A DNA stretch of 64,000 nt from Strigamia acuminata (GCA_949358305.1 OX442314.1:35273608-35337607), one strand, 5' to 3'. Numbered from the stretch's first letter, positions 23,841-34,193 are shown. Notes: generated by a model from the sequence alone, not told the origin. Translations and numbers: made by a program.

Positions 23841-24275
23841 TCCCATTGAGACCTCGGCTCAGAACGTTGTTGACTATGTGACTCGAATGACGAATACTTG
23901 ATGTTAAGGATGTTATTGTTGACAAGCTATTGACCTATAACACCTATTCTTTGCGCTGTTGATTCTAAGTTTCACTCGATATTGAATATGCTGATTAATC
24001 CCTAACTTTGTGCAAGTAAATTTAAGTGGGGTCCGGATACAATTGAAAATTTTTATCGAGGTCCAGAAAAAAACACTTAAAAACCTTACTAAAAACCTAA
24101 GAAAATAAAAAAAAAAACACTTAAAAACCAAATAAACCCCCCAATAAACACAAACAACCCAAAAAATACCAATAAAACCTAAAAAACACGAAAAAACGGG
24201 AAAAAGAAGAAAAAAAACACCGAAAAACCGAAAAACCAAAAAACCAAAAAACCAAAGGAAAAACGTCGCTGAAAT

Positions 24276-24640
24276 TTGACCTTCCACTGGTCTAGTTGCT
24301 GTGGTATTACTATTGTAGGGGATTTCAATTTGCCGGATATTGCTTGGTCTCTCTTCTCTTCTTTGGCACTTAGATCAGCGCTGCAATTGTGGCGCTTGGT
24401 TAACTTTGTTGCTTCGTTGCGGTGCAATGGACTTTTTAATTTATTGGATCTTGTTTTTTCGAACTTGGAGGTTTCCGTCCTTACTTCTGATACAATTGAT
24501 GTTTCGCATTTTGAGATTATTGCAAACATTCACTTTGAGGTTTTGCTTCTCCCCTGATTTAACTAGCGATTGTTTTCCTGCTGATATTGTTCCTGTTAAA
24601 AAAAATGGGGGTCCGGCCTTCCATTGGTAATTTTTAGCCA
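24276..24640 (+). pseudogene. LINE endonuclease fragment
   Basis: The plus-strand frame shows ITIVGDFNLPDIAWS, a hydrophobic stretch and GLFNLLDLVFSN.EV. This is the GDFN..D..W and LDLVFT signature of the endonuclease/exonuclease/phosphatase domain of non-LTR retrotransposons. It is truncated on both sides. It is not the same copy as the LINE at 32.9-56.8 kb, which has GDFNHNF instead. Confidence 0.8.
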
Positions 24641-24685
24641 ATTTCATTATTAAGCAGCCTGTCTAAGCTTTTAAACTTTCTGTTT

Positions 24686-25317
24686 TCATGTTTTATTCTT
24701 ATGTTGTTTGCAACAATCCAGACACAACCGAATTGTGGCTTTTCCGTCCACCACATGCAGACCCTCACCAGTTTTACGTATTTTCCTTCTAGGTTCCTCA
24801 CCGGCATCCGTACAGCTTCGGAGCCTTTTTTGTGCTTTAAAAGAAGCCCTCAGTGATTCATCGTCTTGCAAAGCATTGAACAGCAACGGGGATGATTCTT
24901 GGATAACTCTTCCCGAATACATTCGCTTTCTCGTTTATATTCCTCAATTTTCTGTCGCATCTCGGATTCTTCTCGTTCGAGTTGTTGCAATTCCTCATCC
25001 ATTTTTTCCAACGTCTTGCGATCTTCCTCGTCCTGAAGTTTCTTCCTTCTCCTGAACTCGCGAGCTGCTTGTGCTTGCTTAGACTGGCTCAAGACTCGCC
25101 TAGTCCGTCTCGTTTTCGTCTCAGGAACGGTAGCAACAGGTTTAGGACCAACATTTGACAATTCTCCATCAGAGTTTCCATTGAGGGGTTCTGAGCCAGA
25201 AGACTGTGTTGTCAGGAGTACTGACGCTAATGATATGTAACGGAGGAAATTATACTGTTCGTCGCATACTTCAATTAGGTCGTTTTGGTCGTAGGTAATT
25301 ACAGTTTGTTGGTCCAA
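24686..25317 (-). pseudogene. bZIP-like gene, frameshifted paralogue
   Basis: The first frame (25317 to about 24890) encodes an acidic N-terminus, then KQAQAAREFRRRKKL (basic region), then a charged coiled coil. A second frame (down to 24686) continues with the same C-terminal part as the paralogue at 25956-26387, ending in HVVDGKATIRLCLDCCKQH. At the switch, near 24889-24893, this copy reads ATCCCCG where the paralogue reads ATCCG: two extra bases, which break the frame. It may be a pseudogene, or the site may be a sequencing error. It is transcribed away from the intact paralogue. Confidence 0.7.
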
Positions 25318-25639
25318 AAGTCGGATTGATCTGCCAAATTTACTGCCATTATTTGTGGTTATTTTGTTTGCTAGAATTCTAAAATGTTTGGTCGATAAAT
25401 GAGGGCTAAATAAAACAGGAGTGATCGCGGCGAAGAGCGGACGACAGATGGCTCTATCTTCTCGCGACGATGTTTATGTTTTCTTTTTCTCGGTAACACG
25501 AAAACGGGTAAACGGAAAACCCGGCTGCGTCTGCGCAGTGCGCAAATAAAACACAGGGCTAAATATCGAAGCCAAAACTTATCACTTCCGGTGAATTGAT
25601 ATATGTATGAATATTTTTGCACGGATAAAAATAATGGGA

Positions 25640-25815
25640 TTGTCGAATTAAGTCCACCGGGATTCGTCCGAAATTTCGACCACTTCCGGTCACGTTTAGA
25701 TCGCTTTCGCGGGGATTTGTCCGAAATTTCGACCACTTCCGGTCACGTTTTGATCGAGTTCGCCGGGGTTTGTCCGAAATTTCGACCACTTCCGGTCACG
25801 TGTTGATCACGTGCG
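25640..25815 (+). repeat. Three tandem units with GTCCGAAATTTCGACCACTT
   Basis: The 30-base core GTCCGAAATTTCGACC..CCGGTCACGT occurs three times, spaced about 54 bases (from 25667, 25718 and 25772). Each core holds the palindrome CGAAATTTCG and is followed by GATC. The array ends about 60 bases before the promoter of the intact bZIP-like gene; the last unit adds CACGTG E-box palindromes at about 25797 and 25806. Confidence 0.85.
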
Positions 25816-25853
25816 CCGGAACGAGATCAGAACGGATTATAAAAACCCCTCTG

Positions 25854-25887
25854 ATTGGCTATACGACGTATACTATTCTATATAAGG
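25854..25887 (+). promoter_or_regulatory. CCAAT/TATA promoter of the bZIP-like gene
   Basis: An inverted CCAAT box (ATTGG at 25854) precedes TATATAAGG at 25879-25887. A start of transcription near TCATTCG (about 25908-25914) would fit the usual 30-base spacing. The start codon follows at 25956. Confidence 0.65.
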
Positions 25888-25955
25888 ACAAATTTTGGAA
25901 TCTCAAATCATTCGTTCTGATCTAACCTGCCTGGTCGATATCCAAACCCTAAATA

Positions 25956-26387
25956 ATGCCGAAAGAATCAAAGACTGGACGAGTCTTGTGCGAGAATAAG
26001 CAAGCGCAAGCAGCGCGCGAGTTCAGAAGAAAGAAAAAACTTCAGGAGGAGGAAAATCTCAGGTTGTTGGAAAAAATGGACGAGGAATTGCAACAACTCG
26101 AACGAGACGAAGCCGAGATGCAACGGAAAATTGCGGAATCTAAACGAGGAAGCGAACGTATTCGAAACGAGTTATCCAAGAATCATCCGTTGCTGTTCAA
26201 TGCTTTGCAAGACGATGAGTCACTTAGGGCTTCTTTTAAAGCACAAAAAATGCTCCGAAGGTGTACGGATGAGGAATCTAGAAGGAAAAGAAGTCAAACT
26301 TCTGGTGTGTGTTGTCATGTGGTGGACGGAAAAGCGACAATTCGGTTGTGTCTGAATTGTTGCAAACAACATAACAAGAAAAGATAA
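25956..26387 (+). CDS. bZIP-like protein with cysteine-containing tail, intact
   Basis: 143 residues, single exon, first ATG after a TATA box. Residues 14-29 (NKQAQAAREFRRKKK) fit a bZIP basic region with A-A-R-E-F-R-R-K in register, but the invariant Asn position holds Gln and the usual Cys/Ser position holds Phe. A charged heptad region with Leu, Met and Ile follows (30-75). The C-terminal part ends in HVVDGKATIRLCLNCCKQH, also present in the divergent paralogue, so it is under constraint or recently copied. Likely role by analogy: nuclear DNA-binding dimer; the family itself is not recognised. The lack of introns and a shorter N-terminus than the paralogue would fit a retrocopy or a young gene. 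Confidence 0.65.
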   Translation: MPKESKTGRVLCENKQAQAAREFRRKKKLQEEENLRLLEKMDEELQQLERDEAEMQRKIAESKRGSERIRNELSKNHPLLFNALQDDESLRASFKAQKMLRRCTDEESRRKRSQTSGVCCHVVDGKATIRLCLNCCKQHNKKR

Positions 26388-26447
26388 AATACTTAACCTT
26401 CATTTGACTTATCTTACAGCTTTCCATGGTGTTATATTCAGATTTGA

Positions 26448-26453
26448 ATAAAA
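26448..26453 (+). terminator. Polyadenylation signal of the bZIP-like gene
   Basis: AATAAA about 60 bases after the stop codon. Confidence 0.6.
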
Positions 26454-26819
26454 ATATTTAAAACGTACAGTTCATCGTATATCTTTTTTGTTTTTTAATC
26501 AGCGTAATGAATATAAATTAATAGAGTAAATAACAATTTTACTTTTTCGAAAACTTGCATGATATTGGCTGCAAGTAACACTGTAGTTTTGTATTCGAAT
26601 ACAACACCAGGGTGGTGTTATATTCAAATTCAACACCATGGTCTTTTTATCGGGGCAAGACGGTAGTGTTGCACCGAATATTCGGTTTACATCTGATTAT
26701 TCAGCATATTCGGCCAAAAAAAGTTGAGACAAATTTGCATTTTTCAATGCAAAAGGTTTTGCCTTCTTATAGTGAATACTAATAATTTCAATCTTATAAA
26801 TTGCATTTTACCAAATAAC

Positions 26820-28393
26820 TATACTCTGACCGACCTTTAGAAGGTCCCTAACTCCCAGCCTCATTACTCTTAACTGTGGAGTGTGTCACGAGAAAAAGTA
26901 GTTTTAGTTGATTTTTATCGATTTTAATCAATTTTTGACAATTTTTTAACTATTGTAATCGATTTTTAACGATATTAATCGATTTTTAACAATATTAATC
27001 GATTTTTAACGATATTAATCGATTTTTAACGATATTAATCGATTTTTAACAATATTAATCGATTTTTAACAATATTAATCGATTTTAACGATATTAATCG
27101 ATTTTTAACGATATTAATCGATTTTTAACGATATTAATCGATTTTTAACGATATTAATCGATTTTTAACAATATTAATCGATTTTTAACGATATTAATCG
27201 ATTTTTAACGATATTAATCGATTTTTAACGATATTAATCGATTTTTAATGATATTAATCGATTTTTAACGATATTAATCAATTTTTAACGATTTATTAAT
27301 AATTTTAATCGATTTTAACGATTTTTTAACGATTTTGATCGATTTTTTAGATATTTAATCGAATTTTTAACGATTTTAATCGATTTTTTAACAATTTTAA
27401 TCGATTTTTAACAATATTAATCGATTTTAACAATATTAATCGATTTTTAACAATATTAATCGATTTTTAACGATATTAATCGATTTTTAACGATATTAAT
27501 CGATTTTTAACGATATTAATTGATTTTTAATGATATTAATCGATTTTTAACGATATTAATCAATTTTTAACGATTTATTAATAATTTTAATCGATTTTAA
27601 CGATTTTTTAACGATTTTGATCGATTTTTTAGATATTTAATCGAATTTTTAACGATTTTAATCGATTTTTAACAATATTAATCGATTTTTAACAATATTA
27701 ATCGATTTTAACGGTATTAATTGATTTTTAACGATATTAATCGATTTTTAACAATATTAATCGATTTTTAACGATATTAATCGATTTTTAACAATATTAA
27801 TCGATTTTTAACGATATTAATCGATTTTTAACGATATTAATCGATTTTTAATGATATTAATCGATTTTTAACGATATTAATCAATTTTTAACAATTTATT
27901 AATAATTTTAATCGATTTTAACGATTTATTAACGATTTTAATCGATTTTTAATAGTTTTATTCAACTTTAATAGATTTTAGACGATTTTTTAACGATTTT
28001 GATCGATTTTTTAGATATTTAATCGAATTTTTAACGATTTTAATCGATTTTTTAACAATTTTAATCGATTTTTTAACAATTTTAATCGATTTTTAAGAAT
28101 ATCGATAAAAATATTGATATCGAAAATAATTTCGATATTGGTAAAATTTGTTAAAAATCAGTTCAAAAATCGATTAAAACCGTTAAAAATCGATTAAAAC
28201 CGTTAAAAATCGATTAAAACCGTTAAAAATCGATTAAAACCGTTAAAAATCGATTAAAACCGTTAAAAATCGATTAAAACCGTTAAAAATCGATTAAAAC
28301 CGTTAAAAATCGATTAAAACCGTTAAAAGTCGATTACAGTTAGCAGTAATGAGGCTGTGAGTTAGGGGCCTTCTAAAGGTCGGTCAGAGTATA
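26820..28393. mobile_element. TIR element filled with a 20-bp satellite
   Basis: The ends (26820-26876 and about 28338-28393) are inverted copies of about 56 bases with few differences, starting TATACTCTGACCGACC. TA stands at the outer edges. Almost the entire interior is an array of ATTAATCGATTTTTAACGAT units (26920-28090) with a higher-order pattern of about 300 bases. It ends in a second array in opposite orientation (AAAATCGATTAAAACCGTTA, 28150-28330). There is no coding sequence. Confidence 0.85.
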
Positions 28394-29684
28394 GACCCCA
28401 GATAAATTCATAAATGCATAGAATATATTTATATTGAATAAAAAGCCGAAATTGGCTTAAATTGCATTTTTGCGAAAATCGGTAAATAAATGCATATACA
28501 AGTACGCCATTTTTCCGGAAAAAAAAACGGCGATTTATGTCTTTTTTTAACGATATGTAACATGTACGTATACATTTTTGCCTTTTTTTAAAGACACGTA
28601 TCTTGCGTTTGGAAAACTGAGGATTCCGCCAAAAACAGACACCAGGGGAAGTCACTAAATTAGTGTCTGGAAGAAGTTTTAAGAAATAAACAAATAAAAA
28701 CAAGTAAATATCTGTAAAGCATGGAAGCATTACATCTTAGACTTCTAAACCTCTGCCTGTCTGAAAAAAAAACAAGAAAAAAAAATCATTTCCGGTTCCG
28801 ATTTGTAAAAAAGTGTAATAACCAGTTTTTTAATTAAACCGGAGGTCGGAAAAATACGAAAATACGTTAGAAACCTAATACAGATACGGTGAATTTATTG
28901 CAGTTGTCCGTTTGTCTCCAACTACTATAGTTTTTTTAGATATGGATGCGGACAGATGGACGGACGGACGGAACCGTTTCATGAGACTTTCTAAACATCA
29001 GGTTTAGAAATCTAAAATGTTTTTTATCACATGTTCTATATTTTCAGGAAACCAGAGCTTCTAGAACAAACTTTTTTTCATTTTTCTCATTTATTTTGTA
29101 AATTAGTAATAAAACAACTTCATTTTAGCCTAAATAAATTTGTTTTTATTTTGATTTTGATTGAATGATTTGGTTTTTAAACGTTAATTGGCACTATAAA
29201 GTGTGTTACTACTGGGAACACACTGGCCTGTTTATTTAAAAGATCAAACAATGGAAACAACACCGTATCTATTACAAAATGCGGCAGGCTGCTAGCGCAT
29301 TTACCCGGTGCTTCACTGCAGCACATTGACGCCATTTTTTTTCGGTTTTTCATGTTTTTCAACTGGTTTTAACTCGTTTTAATCATTTTTTTTTATGATT
29401 TCTTAAGGTTTTTTTCATTTTTAAACCGTTTTTTACGGTTTTTAATGTTTTTTTCCCAGTTTTTTTCGGTTTTTTGATGATTTTTCAGGTTTTTTTTAAA
29501 GTTTTAATCGATTTTTCATGGTTTTTCACATGGCATTTTAGCTGTACGTTAACTTCGACTTCCCTCTTTGCACACTGTGCACAAGGTTATTCCATTTAAC
29601 AATACTTTCGGTATTTTTTTTTATATTTTTTTTCTCAAAAGATGGGATAAGTGTGGCGACAGTTTTGCGTCTACATGACCTAAA
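28394..29684. other. Intergenic, no supported gene
   Basis: AT-rich. 29526-29586 repeats part of the RING-like fragment of 7.1 kb. GGACGGACGG-type short repeats stand near 28955. No gene is supported. Confidence 0.45.
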
Positions 29685-30368
29685 GCTAAGTTCACATGTG
29701 CGCGTCTAGACGCGCGCGTCAAGGCCGACGCGTATAGCTGTAGACGCACCTAGGATTCGCGAGGCTTTGCAGCGCGTGTCATAAGCTCGCGTCAACCAAT
29801 TTTTTGATTCACATGCAGCACAAAAACGAAAATTGTTAAGTTGCTTAAAAAGTGATTTTTTTTGTATTTTATTGTTCTTAATTAACTTAAACAATATTTA
29901 ATTGTTTTTTAAAGTGGGAAAAGTTGAAAATTTGTTGGGTTTTTGTGTTTTGCTTGCTCGACGGGAAATTGCAATCTCCCCGGCCGCAGCAGGCGAGCAT
30001 TGAGCGGCATATAATTTCCGCGCGCACCGTCGAAACGATTGTATTTTTTTATGAACTCTTTTTTTCTTTTATTGTTTTTCGTGTATTGTTTTGACGTGAA
30101 AACAATTCATTTCAATAGAATATGACTGTTTTCAATGTAAAAATCAGTCATTTCACTGGAAAACGAAGGTGGCAACGCGTGGTCGCGCGCGTCAAAGTTG
30201 AATATTTTCAACTTCTGGCGTTCGCGCGAATTCGCAGAATTTGTCCACTTGCGTCGCGGCGACGCGCGCGGCAACGCATGGTCGACGTTTTGCATTCGCA
30301 TGTGACGCGAGTGCCACTCGCGTCAAACCCGCGAAAAGCGCGCGTCAACGCGCACATGTGAACTTAGC
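29685..30368. mobile_element. 684-bp MITE with 20-bp-plus TIRs
   Basis: The left end reads CTAAGTTCACATGTGCGCGT and the right end is its exact reverse complement. Both subterminal regions are GC-rich and hold many copies of CGCGCGTCAA or its complement, the usual pattern of transposase-binding sites. The centre is AT-rich without a transposase. It ends about 25 bases before the promoter of the protease gene. The target duplication could not be fixed. Confidence 0.85.
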
Positions 30369-30391
30369 CAGGTGAAACGTCTCACTTGCGT

Positions 30392-30434
30392 ATTGGCACC
30401 GACCAATCAGGATCGAGCGCATAGATATATAAGG
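30392..30434 (+). promoter_or_regulatory. CCAAT/TATA promoter of the protease gene
   Basis: ATTGG (30392) and CCAAT (30403) precede TATATAAGG at 30426-30434. The TATA word is identical to that of the bZIP-like gene at 25879, with an inverted CCAAT a similar distance upstream. The start codon follows at 30562. Confidence 0.65.
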
Positions 30435-30561
30435 TGTTTAATATCAACAATCATTTGCTGTCGCGTTGTATCATTTCCAACCTATCGGCGCAAAATTCAA
30501 GATTTAGAACCGGAACAACGTTTTTGACGAAAATCGAAAATCCACAAAGTAAACAAAAATT

Positions 30562-31521
30562 ATGACGACTGAAAGCGGAAGTTCGGTGAAAATTGAAGGG
30601 TTGGGAAAAGATAACTTCGATTCATGGTGTTTGGACAGCGGAGCAAATGCACACTTTTCTCCAAACAAATCTGCATTTTCAAAAATCGAATTCCTTAAAA
30701 ATCAATATGGGAAATCGTCTAATAACACGCAATCGGAAATTCACGGAGTAGGACCAGTCAAAATTCTTGTCGCAACTGAGAACGGAATTGTGAATTTGAA
30801 GTTAAAAGAAGCGTCGCTCGTGCGAGATTTTCGAGTAAATTTGATGTCTGTCGGGAAAATGACCGATGAAGGATACACAGTGTTGTTCAATGACAAAGTC
30901 GCGGAAATCATAAATTCAAAAGGACAAGTTGCGTATACGGCAAAACGGAAGCCAAACGGTAGATATTACATCATCGGCAAAAGCGCAAAACAAATTGAAC
31001 AAGCGGAAATCGAAACAAGAATCGCATCAAAAATAACACCAAAACCGGAAGCGCTGAAAATCAAGATCATCAAAGAATCCGACGCACCCGGCAAACGAAA
31101 CAAAACTGCGTTAAAAAGCGAGATACCAAAGTCGAAAAAATGGTTGTTGGACAGCGGAGTAGATTCACACATTTGTTGGCACAAATCTGCATTTTCAAAA
31201 ATCGAATTCCCTGAACACCAAAAGATGAGAACAGCTACTAACGCGGAATCGGAAATTAACGGAACAGGAACAGCCACAATTCTTGTCGAAACTGAGAACG
31301 GAATTGTGAAATTGAACTTAAAAGAAACGTCGCTCGTGCGGGATTATAGAATAAATTTGATGTCTGTCGGGAAAATCACCGATAATGGATACACAGTATT
31401 GTTCGACGATAAAATCGCAAAAATCATAAATCTAGACGGACAAGTTGCGTATATGGCAAAACGGAAGGAAGACGGTAGATATTACATCTTCCCAAAGCAA
31501 ATCAAAACAATAATCATATAA
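30562..31521 (+). CDS. Tandem copia-type retropepsin protein (domesticated gag-pol fragment)
   Basis: 319 residues, intact, single exon. Residues 9-22 (VKIEGLGKDNFDSW) match the start of a copia gag. It is fused directly to a copia-type aspartic protease domain with active-site D25-S-G-A. A second protease domain follows with D197-S-G-V. Both share KSAFSKIEF, LMSVGK.TD.GYTVLF and GQVAY.AKRK..GRYYI, so the second arose by duplication about 172 residues (roughly 0.5 kb) apart. Retropepsins work as homodimers contributing one Asp each, so a single chain with two could fold as an internal pseudodimer, like pepsin. Zinc knuckle, integrase and RT are absent and no LTRs are visible. It has a TATA/CCAAT promoter and an AATAAA. 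I infer a captured gene; activity is unknown. Confidence 0.8.
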   Translation: MTTESGSSVKIEGLGKDNFDSWCLDSGANAHFSPNKSAFSKIEFLKNQYGKSSNNTQSEIHGVGPVKILVATENGIVNLKLKEASLVRDFRVNLMSVGKMTDEGYTVLFNDKVAEIINSKGQVAYTAKRKPNGRYYIIGKSAKQIEQAEIETRIASKITPKPEALKIKIIKESDAPGKRNKTALKSEIPKSKKWLLDSGVDSHICWHKSAFSKIEFPEHQKMRTATNAESEINGTGTATILVETENGIVKLNLKETSLVRDYRINLMSVGKITDNGYTVLFDDKIAKIINLDGQVAYMAKRKEDGRYYIFPKQIKTIII

Positions 31522-31577
31522 AAAATAACACTGAAATGCGTTAATTCCAATTTTCTGTATTTCTTTTTTTTTTCGTG

Positions 31578-31583
31578 AATAAA
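31578..31583 (+). terminator. Polyadenylation signal of the protease gene
   Basis: AATAAA 56 bases after the stop codon, followed by AT-rich DNA. Confidence 0.65.
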
Positions 31584-31959
31584 GTTGATTATAAAGATAG
31601 AAATTATAATTTTTTATTTTATTTTATTTTTTTTTAAATTGTAATTAAATTGTAAGATTTTTGTTAGATTTTTATTAAAAATAAAGGTTGTAGAAATAAT
31701 CGTAAAAGCATTTGACGCAACGTTTTAACCAGAAAAATGACTTCCCCGAAATTTTTTCGAAATTACAGCCGCAAAAACCGACCTTTTTGGATAAAAACAA
31801 CGTTAAACCGATGAATTCACGTTCACAACGAGTGGTGGTTTACCACAAATCATTTCAGAACCTGAAAAAGTTCGAATATAAAACCATTTCTTACCGGAAA
31901 ATGACGAGTTTTTCTCCGGCGAAGCCGCGTGGTCACAACTAAAATTCTAGGGCCCGCAG

Positions 31960-32024
31960 CTCCACCTAGTTGCGGGGGACTGCACGGGAAGTGCGAGAGC
32001 TGCACCAAGTGCATTTCGCTGCAG
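31960..32024 (+). CDS. Possible cysteine-rich internal exon
   Basis: A 65-base stretch between a CCCGCAG acceptor and a perfect CAG/GTAAGT donor encodes PPSCGGLHGKCESCTKCISL. It is much more GC-rich than its surroundings. Five cysteines in 18 residues suggest a disulphide-rich extracellular or metal-binding segment. No partner exon is recognised on either side, so gene identity is open. Confidence 0.3.
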
Positions 32025-32199
32025 GTAAGTGGTCAGCGCGCAGAGGCAGCTGATCACACTTTTATGAATCAAAGTAAATCGGTTTATTCGGTTACGGACG
32101 CAGGTCTTGGCAATGCGTTTTGGAATTAAATTGGTAGTTCCATAGAACTATATCCAAACATGGCCATACCGGTATCGATAAAAATAAAAAATGCCAATT

Positions 32200-32290
32200 T
32201 ACAGAATTTGTTTGCCCAATTTTTACTTCCGAATTTGTTTGCCCAATTTTTACTTCAGAATTTGTTTGTCCAATTTTTACGTGTGTGACA
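32200..32290 (+). repeat. 27-bp tandem repeat, three units
   Basis: GAATTTGTTTGCCCAATTTT followed by TACTTC-like ends, three times in a row. Confidence 0.85.
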
Positions 32291-32878
32291 AATATTAATA
32301 TTTGAATTTGCCGCTTCACTGGCAATTCACTCAAAACCAATGAGGAAAGCCGTTACAAATCAGCCATCGTTAATCTGACCAATCGTAAATCATGTAACAA
32401 ACCTTTTTTGACATCCGATTGGTTTTCACCCATTAGGATTTCTGGCGGCATGAGCTTGTGGCACCATCTGTCGCGAGGATTATAAACAAATCATACTGTG
32501 AGACGTTCATATATGGATTCATCGTGAAGGTATGAATACGATCGACTTTTGTGTGAGTAAGTTCTCAAATATAATCTACCTTGTGTTTGATAAATTGTCG
32601 CAATTAGCTCAGCAATCATCTTGACTGATACGATCGTGAGTGGCCGTCAAGAAGATTAGTGCTGACTAATTGGCCCGACAATCACTCATCGCTAAGCCTG
32701 CTATTTTTGCGGAAAATAAATTTTCCCGAAAATGTTTCTATTATTGCGGATATAACAAATACAGCATTTTGGCACTAAATTTTTTGAATTTCGAGATAGT
32801 TTTTGGTCCGCAATTTCCGCAATTCGACCGTTGTACCGCAATTTTTGCGGAAATTCCGCAATTTGCCAATAATGGCCG

Positions 32879-32914
<36 letters not shown>

Positions 32915-32993
32915 TTTGATCGCACTCCAAAGGAGTAAAAAGAAATGAGACACAAGTATGATACAATGATACAATGATACAATGATACAATGA

Positions 32994-33705
32994 TTATTGA
33001 ACCGATAATAAGTGACGATGTAGACGCCGATGGAAATGACGGCAATGAGACGCACACATAGCTGACGAACATTCAAGGGCAGAGGAACGAAGCTCGATGG
33101 GGAGATTGTTCCAAGACGAGAAACAACGAAATGGGTACGATTTCGACAAATATGCAGTGATATGCGTGGCAGGTTCAAACATGTGTCTACGAGTGGTGCG
33201 AACGAAGGCCTCCGGGTGGTATTGGTTGGTGATGAAATGTGCGGGATGAGCAGGGTCGCGGAGAGCATCACACAATGATGACAAATCAAAGAGGAGCAGT
33301 AGGTTGACCAATGACAATATCTTATGTTTTCTGCAGTGCGGTGTGATGTGGTCGTACTTCGGGATTTTAAAGGCGAAACGAAGCACGAGGTTATATGCAG
33401 TAATGAGGGGAATTTTAAATCTATGAGGGGACGAATTCCAAATCGGGGAAGCATACGTGATTTTAGGATGAATTTTGGTTTTAATATACGTTGACAATTC
33501 AGGCTGGGACAAAACTCGACGGAGTTTGTTAACAATGAAGCCTGACCGGGAGAGGAATTTTGTAAGGAGAGATATGTGTGGGGCAAATGTCAAGTGGGGG
33601 TCTAAGGTAAGACCAAGAATGGAAACCGAGTCGGTGGGGTTGGAGGACCGAGCATTAGGAACTCGTTTGAAAGTGACAATATTGGTTTTAGAGGGGTTGA
33701 GGCAC
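32994..33705 (-). pseudogene. LINE ORF2, C-terminal part (after insertion)
   Basis: About 237 residues beginning CLNPSKTNIVTFKR. This is the N..KT..V.F block that follows the catalytic YxDD box in non-LTR RTs. The frame continues through the thumb (ILGLTLDPHLTF) and the conserved end (FRCFSSWNNLPIELR) to a stop. It is separated from its N-terminal part (41522-43535) by the 7.8-kb plus-strand gypsy element. Confidence 0.85.
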
Positions 33706-33709
33706 ATAT

Positions 33710-34190
33710 TGTCACGCGGTTGAGTTGCGTCGTCTGCCGACCAGCTCAAACCAGCGCAAGAATTGAAGAAGTTGTCAAAATCTATCACTAGCCAGCGTAC
33801 GTGATGGTGACATCACGGGCTGGTCAATCTGGATTAAACTTAGGGGGTGACTTAGGTATAAAAGAGCCACTTTGGCTCTTGGAGCTCAGTCCTTCCCGGG
33901 CTGCTAAGCAATTAGCACCAGCCAGCATATGGCGTGGTTTCCCTCCAAATTGAATCAAAGTGTTAATCATATCTTAGAGTATTTATTAGATTTAGTTTAG
34001 ACTTAGTTTCACATTTTGTATTTATGATTTAAGTGTTTTGATTTAAAGAATAAAGACACTGTATTGTTTTCAATCTTAAACTCTGGTCTTGTTTCATTCC
34101 ACTCTTAGTTAGCTGAGCTTAACTCAGCAATTTAGTAGAATAAATAAAGTTTAGTTACGTGGTCATTATTGGCCAGTTGGCCACGTAACA
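33710..34190 (+). repeat. 5' LTR of gypsy element 1
   Basis: 481 bases with TATAAAAG (33857-33864) and AATAAA (34049-34054). Nearly identical to the 3' LTR up to about 34097. The next 60 bases differ strongly, and the last 45 agree again apart from a few substitutions. Confidence 0.95.
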
Positions 34191-34193
34191 AAG

